From Pholiota molesta (Eukaryota > Basidiomycota > Agaricomycetes > Agaricales > Strophariaceae): a stretch of DNA of 17,099 nt. The notes under the pieces were generated by a model. That model was not told where the DNA came from, ran no database searches, and saw nothing but the letters and a program-made list of their open reading frames with translations. Of this stretch, positions 1 to 7,777 are shown in pieces. How positions within the stretch are numbered: the first letter of the stretch is position 1; each line of letters begins with the position of its first letter. The position numbers and the translations under genes were made by a program. The stretch covers positions 1-17,099 of the forward strand of contig JACGCK010000535.1 in assembly GCA_014925825.1 (NCBI GenBank), written 5' to 3'.

Positions 1-924
1 TCCGGTGGAAGGTATGGGAGACAAGAAGGTTCATCCTTGTGATAGAATGCTTTGACTGACATGGTTATGTTGAAGCAGGGAGATGAGGGTAAGAAGCCAA
101 ACGCCCAACGCCTTCGGTCCCTAGATACGATCACGGGATACGAAACACCATTTCCTTTTCCGATTGTTTTTCGAGGAGAATACTTATATTCGTAGAGGAA
201 AGGCAACGCCAATTTGTACCATGCCTTTCCTTTAATTGTTTACTCGCACTAGAGCTCGGTTTGTTACCTAAATGATTTTATCATTCAAGCTCTCCTCAGC
301 ATTTAATTGGAACAGATATGCATCTGACTGACCAAAGCTTTCTTCCATGCTTCCAATCGCTCTTTGGTCATCGTGTTTGCGGTCACACTAAGTGCTAATT
401 CCGACAATTCAGGGTCGTAGCCTCCAGGTGCTCATGTTGCATGTTGGATTATCAGGGTCCATAATAAGTATGGGATATGAGGAAGGTCGTTCTTGTGCCT
501 CCTCAACCTTCCTCAACACCATTGATGACTTTGAAGTCAGCGGAATTATCGCAAATAATGGCCCGACGAAGGTAGATCTCCGCAGCGCCCACCAACGCCC
601 ACCAGCGCCCACCTCGGCTATAGAGAGTTGCCTGACATTTGTGGCCGAAAGATGCCGCGCGCTGCCAGGCGCTGCCACCAGTGACCACGCACCTTTTTGG
701 GGACTCTTGGGTCCTGTGGGTTTCTGTTCCTTCCCGCAATGTGATAGTGATAGTGATAGATTATACACAGCACTGGCCCCTCCTGGGCCGCTGTGTCCCG
801 AAGGTTATCCCGATACATGCCAGCTACGTATCTTCGCCTCCGGACCCAGAACACATTGATCATACAGAAATGTCCCTCCAGCTCTTCGCCTAGACGTCCA
901 TATGACCCCCATGCCCAAGGTAAA
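1..924. other. No supportable gene; simple repeats only
   Basis: Neither strand shows a frame here that looks coding. The longest open frames have no recognisable domain and overlap one another on both strands. Visible structure is limited to a 10-bp inverted repeat at 196-231, a tenfold-spaced repeat of the type GCGCCCACCA at 585-613 (three units), and (GTGATA)x3 at 741-758. The right part directly follows, on the minus strand, the stop codon of the LINE fragment, so some of it may be LINE 3' untranslated sequence. That is an inference. Confidence 0.6.
196..231. repeat. 10-bp perfect inverted repeat (hairpin)
   Basis: AGGAAAGGCA at 196-205 is matched by its exact reverse complement TGCCTTTCCT at 222-231, with a 16-nt loop. 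There is no U-run typical of a simple terminator, and no adjacent gene that it could serve. Function unknown. Confidence 0.5.
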
Positions 925-1480
925 TTAAGAGACCATCCCTGCACCACCTGTACTACTTCTTGGCAAACTGACCAACCAATCCAGAGGCATAGCCGGGACC
1001 AGAATCGGCGTGTCATCAAAAATACGGAGGATTTCATAAGTAAATTTTCCGAGTAACCATGTAATTTCCCTATTGTTAATGAGTATCCACAATTTGCTCA
1101 ACGGATTCAGTGCTTGTATAAGACCCCAGTCTGGGACCTCAGCAGCTAGCTTTTCCGTGAACGTGGTTCTTATAGCGTTTATCTCCAAGTTTGCCTCACA
1201 CTCTAGTAGGGCATGTTCTGGAGATTCAACTGCTGACTTGCAGAACCTGCATACTCTCTTTTCTCGTGGGATCTTTGGTCGGCGGTGCTCGGTATGTCTC
1301 AATCTCTCCAGTGCTAATTGATGACAGGACAGGATTAACCTCGTAAGAGACTTTCGATGATCTGCATTTGGTATTTTTAGGTAATGTCTCAAGAGGAGGG
1401 TAATCTGTTTGGGTCCTTTGCCAGGTAGCGACGTACCACAGTAACGTGCAATGCGTTCCACCGACATGATACACTGTACC
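925..1480 (-). pseudogene. 5'-truncated non-LTR retrotransposon (LINE) fragment, RT C-terminus
   Basis: This is the last 180 or so codons of a LINE reverse-transcriptase polyprotein, ending at the stop at 925-927. The region after the RT domain is visible. A helix-rich stretch (LTRLILSCHQLALERLRH) is followed by a zinc knuckle of the zf-RVT type, CRFCKSAVESPEHALLEC, with Cys-x2-Cys and a later His-x4-Cys, typical of fungal LINE C-termini. No RT catalytic motif is present. To the right (upstream on this strand), the open frame continues into repeat DNA that does not resemble RT. The copy is therefore 5'-truncated, as is usual for LINEs copied by target-primed reverse transcription. The exact left and right boundaries cannot be set without a full-length relative. 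Confidence 0.75.
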
Positions 1481-1599
1481 GTGTCATGCGGAGCCACCGA
1501 ATGTCGGTGGGTCGGTGGAATTTGTAAACCGTATAAGGAAGGTATTTGGAGGGTGTTGATTGGCTGAGGGGCCACCACAGCCAACGACAGCACCGGAGG

Positions 1600-1870
1600 C
1601 AGTGGGGGGATCAGCCAGTGGTCGGGCGACCGGGAAAACGTAGGGGGGCACAGGCGCATCTGGGAGCAGATCAAGGACCGGGTGCAGGTAGGGTGCCACA
1701 GCCAAAAAAAAAAATCGCCGGCCACCTGGGACCGAGCGCCACAGCGGCAGCACCGCGGGGGGAGCGGGGATCAGCCAGTGGTCGGGCGACCGGGAAAACG
1801 CAGGGGGGCACATCTGGGGAGCAGATCGAGCACCGGGTGCAGGTAGGGTCCCACAGCCAAAAACAAAATT
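1600..1870. repeat. 160-bp direct repeat, two copies
   Basis: TCAGCCAGTGGTCGGGCGAC occurs at 1611-1630 and again at 1771-1790, a 160-bp offset. Similarity continues through a GGGGGGCACA segment, an ATCTGGGGAGCAGATC-like segment, a GTGCAGGTAGGGT segment and an A-run before the GCCGGCCACCTG core. A partial third copy of the second half, with the ATCTGGGGAGCAGATC segment, occurs near 1990-2040. The copies differ by small indels and substitutions. Confidence 0.8.
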
Positions 1871-2243
1871 GCCGGCCACCTGCGACCGAGCGTTCGAAAA
1901 TTCACAAAAAAGCGCTGGCCACATTGTAGCGTAAATTGCCAGCCACCTGGGACCGAGCATTTGAAAATTCACACAAAAGTGCCGGCCACATCTGGGGAGC
2001 AGATCGAGCACCGGGCGCAGGTGGGGTGCCACCACCACAAAAGAAATCGCCGGCCACCTGGGACCGAGCATCTGAAAATTCATAAAAAAGCGCCGGCCCC
2101 ATTGTAGTGAGCGTCGGAAAATTAGTGAAAAAGAAATCGCCGGCCATCTGGGACCGAGCATTCGAAAATTCACAAAAAATTGCCGGCCACCTGGGACTGA
2201 GCGTTTGTAAATTCACAAAAAAGTGCTGGCCACATTGTAGCAT

Positions 2244-2990
2244 AAATTGCCGGCCACCTGGGACCGAGCGTCTGAAAATTCACCAAAAAGTGCCGGCCAC
2301 ATTGTAGCGAGCGTCCAAAAATTAGTGCTCCAACCGAAAAAGAGCTGCATCATGGCTTGTCAGCCATCATCCTTCTCCACACCAGTGTCTCAAGCAGGCA
2401 ACACTACCGAGAGCAATTTACTTCCCATGAGACCATGAAAATGCAGGGGGCGTGGGCACATGTGGGTAGCGGATCGAGCACTGAAATTTCACAAAACAAT
2501 CGCCGGCCACCTGGGACCGAGCATCTGAAAATTCACCAAAAAGTGCCGGCCACATTGTAGCGAGCGTCCAAAAATTAGTGCTCCAACCGAAAAAGAGCTG
2601 CATCATGGCTTGTCAGCCATCATCCTTCTCCACACCAGTGTCTCAAGCTGGCAACACTACCGAGAGCAATCTACTTCCCACAAGACCATGAAAATGCAGG
2701 AGGCATGGGCACATGTGGGTAGCGGATCGAGCACTGAAATTTCACAAAACAATCGCCGGCCACCTGGGACCGAGCATCTGAAAATTCACCAAAAAGTGCC
2801 GGCCACATTGTAGCGAGCGTCCAAAAATTAGTGCTCCAACCGAAAAAGAGCTGCATCATGGCTTGTCAGCCATCATCCTTCTCCACACCAGTGTCTCAAG
2901 CAGGCAACACTACCGAGAGCAATCTACTTCCCACAAGACCATGAAAATGCAGGAGGCATGGGCACATGTGGGTAGCAGATCAGAAAAAGA
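2244..2990. repeat. Tandem array of 253-bp units, about three copies
   Basis: The marker GCTGCATCATGGCTTGTCAG begins at 2344, 2597 and 2850, giving an exact 253-bp period. Each unit starts with the GCCGGCCACCTGGGACCGAG core, then carries a GCCGGCCACATTGTAGCG half-core, then about 160 bp that are unrelated to the core and include CTTCTCCACACCAGTG and CATGGGCACATGTGGGTAGC-like segments. The copies look almost identical, with only scattered substitutions. They are younger than the surrounding degenerate units. The third copy degenerates after about 2980. Confidence 0.93.
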
Positions 2991-3210
2991 GCGCCGGCCA
3001 CATTGGACCGAGCATCTGAAAATTAGTGCCACCCATGCAATCACCGGCGACACTGGACCAAGCATCTCAAAATCCATGCCATTGACCAAAAAATAATCGC
3101 TGGCGACATTGGACCGAGCATCTGGAAATTGGTGCCATGACCGGAATTCATGAAAACATGCATTCATTCAGAATTTCACAGAATACAAATGAACTCTAGA
3201 TATAGCCATC

Positions 3211-3781
3211 TCATTTTCCATTCAAATCTCTGAGGAGGTCCTCTAGTTGGTTGTCGATACTTTTGATCGCCTTGTACGCACCATCAGAGACTTTCAGGTG
3301 TTCAACTTGAGCCATATATAGTCGGTGAGCGGCGTCTTTGTACGAGATCCCAAACTTGTGTTGGAGAGCGACGACGGCCCCATGCCCACTGAGCAATTCC
3401 TGTTCGGTGAGTGGCTGATTATCTCTTTAGCATGAAATTTCAGCTAAACCGCAATGTTTCTTACTGGGTCTGGTGGATATAGAATATGGCCCTCCCCAAT
3501 AATTTCAAATGGGGAGTCCTGAGTTTGTAGCGGCTGTGTTCTCGGGTTAGATTACTTGTCAAAACTACCGCTGATAAGCTCACACATACAGCTGCAGGTG
3601 CCTTTGGAACACCGAGCGCTACTCTCATCTGCCAGGCGTCGAACTCTTGCTGCAGGGCCGGAAGAAGGAAGTCTGGGACGAGGTACTCCTTGTCGTCGGG
3701 GCCAGTTGCAACACTAAACCCATTGGGGACTGTTGGGAGTACAATCCCAGGAGCAGAGTTTTGTGCATTTTTTTTTGCCAT
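3211..3781 (-). CDS. Unrecognised 144-residue protein, three exons
   Basis: Spliced model: exon 1 3781-3590 (64 codons), intron 3589-3519, exon 2 3518-3465 (18 codons), intron 3464-3400, exon 3 3399-3211 with stop TGA. Both introns are GT-AG (71 and 65 nt) in phase 0, and intron 1 carries a CTAAC branch-like site. I chose the ATG at 3781. The frame is open further upstream but has no other ATG. The product begins MAKKNAQNSAPG, has a central segment ending DSPFEIIGEGHILYPPDP (all of exon 2), and a helical C-terminus (YKDAAHRLYMAQVEHLK, then KSIDNQLEDLLRDL) likely to form an amphipathic or coiled-coil helix. No signal peptide or membrane segment is seen. I do not recognise the family. It lies head-to-head with the Zn-cluster gene at 3968, with 186 bp between the start codons. 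The splice model is inferred, not confirmed by RNA. Confidence 0.7.
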
Positions 3782-3967
3782 GTTGGTGTTGCACTGACTT
3801 ATCTGATGAGCCAAGTGCCCACACGATTGAGTACTATGTGCGCATATTTACTAATTACATCAGCACATCATGTGATGGATGTTGACCTTGATCGTTGAAT
3901 TCGTGGGTTCTTTCATCAACCCACTAAACCTCACCCGCTCCCTCAGCCTCCGGTTCCGCTTCTTATC
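3782..3967. promoter_or_regulatory. Shared bidirectional promoter region
   Basis: These 186 bp separate the divergent ATGs at 3781 (-) and 3968 (+), so they must hold both promoters. They contain the small palindrome CACATCATGTG at about 3863-3873 and, just before the plus-strand ATG, a CT-rich stretch of the kind found around fungal transcription starts. No convincing TATA box is visible. Confidence 0.5.
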
Positions 3968-6369
3968 ATGCCCGTGCCCACTCCCTCTGAACTTCGCAAC
4001 CGGACCCTCATTCTCGACATGCTTGTCAAGAAGCACGTTCGCTCCGGCACCATCAATGAGATTGCGGAACATGCGATGTCCGAGTTTGTAAGTCCCACCA
4101 ATTTTGTATCAAATAGCTTTATGTTGAGCTTTCATTCATTAGGTGGATGTGTTTAAGCTGGAGCGCGCCAAACACCCCGAACTCCTGCCTGTGTTTGAAG
4201 AACCGCGGTTTTACACGGTGTATGCGGACAAAGTTTTGGAGACGAAGAACCGGGGTCACTTCACCGAAGAACACCAGGAAGGCCTTAGGAAAGCTCTGGA
4301 CCAATGGGAGCTCAAGCATCCGACCCCCCCAATGGTTTTACAGACCGGCCCCCATGGCAAGTTGCGCGCGGTGCCAGATACACGCGCCAGGACACATGCC
4401 CCCCCAGGTGGGCTCGTGGAAAGGGGAAACATCAAAATCGCTGGAGGCGGGGTTCGGCGCCCTCGGGAATCACCTGGACCTGCCCGCCCACGCAAAAAAA
4501 AGGATGCCGCTGCCGCCCAGCCCCCGGCCACATCTGTAGCACCAGAAGCACCGTCAAACCCGACGACATCCAAAGGACCGCCGCCAACATTGAAAGTGGC
4601 CGCTGCGACCCAGGCACAGTCAAAACCGACGACATCAAAAGCACCGGCGACAAAGCTGAAAGTGCCTCTTGCCACCGAGCCTGAGGCACCAGTAAGGCCG
4701 ACGACATCGGCAGCACCGGCGACAAAAGGCAAACTTCCACCAGCCACAAAAGCAGCAAAACCACCGGCGATGGAAGCAGCGATGACCGTCCAGCCTGCAA
4801 AATCGGGACGATCTGCAAAACCAGTCTCGAAGGCACCCATAGGTCCTGCAATTCCTCACCCAAAAGGCAACAAGCATCATGGTATACGGCCCCCCACGGA
4901 TGAAATGTCACGGCTTTCAGTCGGTAACATACCACAGTCGCCGCCCCGACTCAAGGCTCTGGATGACATGGACACGGAGGACGACAGCGCCCGACCACCC
5001 ATCACCGAGGAGGAGGCGGATGAGTTGCCTGACAAGGGAGGGGAGGGAGGAAAGTCAGCCAAGCGGAAGCGCAAGGCTACCCCGAAAGACGCCGGTGACC
5101 ACCCGCCGAAGAAACAGAAAAACGAGGAAGAGTCCGACACCGACGACGACAGCAATGTAAAGCCACAGCAGGTTGATGGTTTGTGGGTCCCACCTTGCCT
5201 CACATGCGCCCGACAGCAATTGCCTTGTGTCGCTCGCGAAGGCCGTGGCCATGCTTGCCAGGGGTGTAACAGTTCAAAAACAACATGTTTCAAATCGGAG
5301 AAGCAAAAGGAAAAAGCGAATGCACGCAAGAGGGAGCAGGCAAAAAAGCGCCGACTTGAGCAGAAGGCCACGGCTGAGTCCACCAAGAAACCGACATCGA
5401 CGGTTGCAACCAAAGCGCCCAAGAAAAAGTCAAAAGGTCAGTATTTATCTGCTTGATCAAATCAGTTCATGCATTAATGAAATTGACCAGAGGCGCATGC
5501 ACCTGCCAAGAGCGAGCAGAAGACCGACGACGCGGCGAAAGCACCGGTACAGCAAAAGCCGCAGAGCAAGTCCATCGATGCCAACCAAGCAGTGGTGCAA
5601 GCGAAGCCCCAGAGCACTGCGCAGTCAATAACCGTTGTCCACACAGGCAAGGCCGGCGACGGGGATGACCCGCACAGCAAGCCCGCCGACGCCGACCCAG
5701 CACTGGTGCAGGCGAAGCCCGACACCACTGGCGTTCAAACTAGAGAGACCGGCGATGACCATGAGCAGCAGCCTAATGGTCAGACGGGAGTGGCCGGCGA
5801 GGCTCATGAGCAGGCCGACGGTGTATCCCCCGCCGACGATAGAACAGAGGCCCATGAGGAGAACAAGGCCGACTACAACAAAGATGCCACAGAGAATGAG
5901 GACGCCGATGATGAAGAGGAGCTTGACAACGAGATGGAGGTCGACAACGTGCAGGCGGCCGGTCCTCAGCATCGCCTCATCAAAACGGTTTATGGGAAGC
6001 CCAGGTCCCAGGCCGGGCCTAGTACAGACATGAACCATGCAGCACCGGTGACACTGGCTGCGGCCGACAACACCCACGAATGTGAGTGCTGAGCCCATGG
6101 TCCAGATGATAGTGGTCCTTACTTAATCCTGTAGCTGGTAACGATGATGAGACCGGCATACCTCGGTATCCCGTGAAGATCGAGGAAGCCAGCGATATTG
6201 AAGTGCCCAAGGTGTCCAAGCAGAAGAAGGGAAAATCCAAGGGTAAGCCTTATGTGTTTCAAAGTTGCAAGCTCAACTTACACTCTAACTAGCGACGGTG
6301 ATGCGCCTAGCGTCGTATATAGTGTGCAAAGTGAATGACAAACAAACACCTATCAATGACACGACGTGA
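3968..6369 (+). pseudogene. Zn2Cys6-like cluster protein gene, 3' end broken by retrotransposon insertion
   Basis: Spliced model: exons 3968-4087, 4143-5436, 5491-6081, 6135-6242 and 6293 onward. Introns are GT-AG of 50-55 nt and phases match throughout. The reading continues to a stop at 6367-6369 (729 residues), but everything after 6298 is LTR sequence, so the native C-terminus is missing. Residues 1-100 look globular. About 150-260 is Pro/Ala/Thr-rich with a repeated PTTSxxPAT motif. KRKRK and PPKKQK near 340-365 could be nuclear localisation signals. C392, C395, C402, C412, C415 and C422 form CX2CX6CX9CX2CX6C, which fits the fungal Zn2Cys6 cluster. A Lys/Arg-rich helix and then an acidic tail (DEEELDNEMEVDN) follow. 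The cluster is internal rather than N-terminal, unlike most fungal zinc-cluster activators. A DNA-binding role is inferred. The split-gene model is strong because five exons join in frame. Confidence 0.75.
6294..6298. other. Predicted target-site duplication GACGG
   Basis: Ty3/gypsy integration normally duplicates 5 bp. The five bases left of the LTR end are GACGG, inside exon 5 of the interrupted gene. The matching copy should follow the 5' LTR, which lies beyond the right edge, so this is a prediction only. Confidence 0.45.
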
Positions 6370-7227
6370 GTGGCAAGTAGCGCGAGATTGGGTTCGTGAT
6401 ATCCTTCTCAGTCAAGGTCTGTCCGGGAGACGCGGTCGGAAGGGCCGCGACGGCAACTTGAAGTCTCTTGGGTATCTGCGACGGTCGTGCGGACGCGGTG
6501 CGACGAGGTGACTGTGAGAATGTGACGAGTGCGGATAACTGGCAACGCTGCGCGACGAGATGAATTTAGAACGAAGTACACGCGACGCGACGAGACGAAC
6601 GAGGTTGGAGACGCAGTTATGAGGGTACACGCAGTCGGGCGCAAGGTTTTACGAGATACAACTGAATTCTGTAATCCGGGAGGGGAAGCAAAACTGTGTT
6701 TTTTATGGAAGTTACAGGATTTAAGTAGTAAACACGCGATCAAAACATATGAAATAATACGGAGCTAGAACTGAGGAACTGATGATAGAAAAGCGCGAAG
6801 CGAGAGCGGCGATGCATGCCGATGAAAGGAGGTGAAATAAAATACCAGGAACGGAAGGCGTAGAGGGGACGGCGCACAAGGGCGCGAGCGCGGACGGACT
6901 AAAAATAGAAACAGACACTATAGGCCCACATGCTGAGTCGGGAAAGGGTGCCGGCGATCCGAATGGAGCGGATCGTGTTGAGATCTGCGCGCGATAGCTG
7001 TTAGAGGTCGGTCGGCCGACGCTGGCTGTCGAGCGACGAGAGTTGTCCGAGTGATTGACAGTGCACGTGTACGGGCGACCTGGCGAGGGCGTAGGCGTGT
7101 TCACGTGATATGGCCGCGACCTTGGATAACAAGCGTATGTGTATGCGTCCGAGGAGTACAGTGAGCGCGGTGCATGCGCGTCCGATTTGGGCGGTTTTCA
7201 GGGGGTACAGGGATGCGGGGCGCATCA
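6299..7227 (-). repeat. 3' LTR, 929 bp
   Basis: The segment begins TGATGCGCC (6299-6307) and ends GGCGCATCA (7219-7227), a 9-bp terminal inverted repeat with the TG...CA ends standard for LTRs. A purine tract abuts the inner end at 7228-7240, as expected for priming of second-strand DNA synthesis. The outer end cuts an exon of the interrupted gene. There is no long coding frame. Open frames inside it have atypical composition and no domains. On the plus strand an AATAAA at 6836-6841 could polyadenylate the broken host transcript. The matching 5' LTR is outside the window, so identity between the pair cannot be measured here. Confidence 0.85.
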
Positions 7228-7240
7228 TCTCCTCCTTACT
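7228..7240 (-). other. Polypurine tract next to the 3' LTR
   Basis: On the minus strand the sequence AGTAAGGAGGAGA ends directly against the TG of the LTR. Its position and purine content (12 of 13) are those of the plus-strand primer of LTR retroelements. A near copy occurs at 9935-9947 just after the pol stop codon. Confidence 0.8.
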
Positions 7241-7263
7241 GAGCTTCTGACTGTCCGCAGTCA
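7229..7263. repeat. 35-bp repeat, outer copy (pol-end palindrome plus polypurine tract)
   Basis: This copy matches 9936-9970 at 31 of 35 positions by my hand alignment. The differences fall in a 5-nt spacer. On the minus strand it reads palindrome TGACTGCGGACAGTCA (6-bp arms), spacer, then AGTAAGGAGGAG. It borders the cargo region on the LTR side. Similarity stops at the right end, so the preceding pol coding sequence was not duplicated, or has decayed. Confidence 0.85.
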
Positions 7264-7777
7264 GGCGGATCGTCAGCGGGGATCTCATCGTATAGGTGCG
7301 GCCGTCAGAATTCCCGTGGTATGTCGATCGAACAACGCTGTGGCTAAGCGACCTTCGAGCGTAACGCAGGCGCTCGTAGTTGACGTAAGATGCAGGGATG
7401 TGGAGAAGTGTGCAGGAGGGAACGAGGTGTCGAACTGACTCGTCGTCGTAATGATGTGCGCTGTTTTCGTATGGATGGCAGATCGATCAGGTCCGGGTTG
7501 GTCCGGACCGCGGCTTGGGCGGTGCATGCGATCACGGCGAGGTCGATTAGCGCGCGGGGTGTCTGATAAGCTTCTGGGGAACGTTCGATGACCTTGCAAC
7601 GGCGCGGCGTTGTCCGTGTACACGTGTGGCGAATCCCCAAGACGTCGGGGCTTCCAGAGGAATAAAAGGGGACGAGGGCCGCACTCACAAATATCCCCCA
7701 CTTTCGAGTTCTCCCTTCGCTTTCCACCTCGTCGCTTGCTTGCTTATTAGTCTCCACTACCCCCGTCTATCATCGCA
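7264..7777 (+). promoter_or_regulatory. Upstream region of the antisense cargo gene
   Basis: These 514 bp lie between the outer 35-bp repeat and the cargo ATG. A TATA-like AATAAAAGGG occurs at 7661-7670, about 110 bp before the ATG, followed by a pyrimidine-rich stretch (about 7697-7770) of the type where fungal transcripts start. Also present are a CACGTG E-box at 7621-7626 and GGTCCGG-N6-CCGGACC (7490-7496 and 7503-7509), a perfect inverted repeat whose half-sites contain CGG/CCG, the triplet bound by many Zn2Cys6 proteins. Promoter function is inferred from these signals. There is no expression evidence. Confidence 0.5.

Larger units (their letters stand above)
1560..3150. repeat. Minisatellite block with 50-60 bp core units
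   Basis: The block is built from degenerate units whose core resembles GCCGGCCACCTGGGACCGAG, followed by a GAAAATTCAC-like segment and an A-rich run. Core copies are seen near 1714, 1870, 1938, 2048, 2138, 2188, 2247, 2500 and 2753, and weaker ones continue to about 3120. Many units carry a second half of the type GCCGGCCACATTGTAGCG. Translation of the minus strand gives a recurring NARSQVAG-like peptide, but reading frames are broken between units, so I do not call it coding. The block separates the LINE remnant from the host genes on the right. Confidence 0.85.

Noticed and set aside
392..1056. Several overlapping open frames on both strands
   Set aside because: They overlap each other, lack conserved motifs, and their composition changes with the underlying repeats and LINE sequence.
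1560..3150. Possible CRISPR array or a real repeat-protein gene on the minus strand
   Set aside because: Repeats are contiguous, degenerate and of varying length, without unique spacers, in a eukaryotic genome. The minus-strand open frames shift between units and lack any start or domain context.
3783..3814. Longer N-terminus for the 144-residue protein, starting at 3814
   Set aside because: The first codon there is TTG. The first ATG in this frame is at 3781.
6408..7757. Arg/Ser/Pro-rich open frames in the LTR and cargo upstream region
   Set aside because: They cross the LTR boundary or sit opposite promoter-like sequence, have extreme composition, and show no domain.
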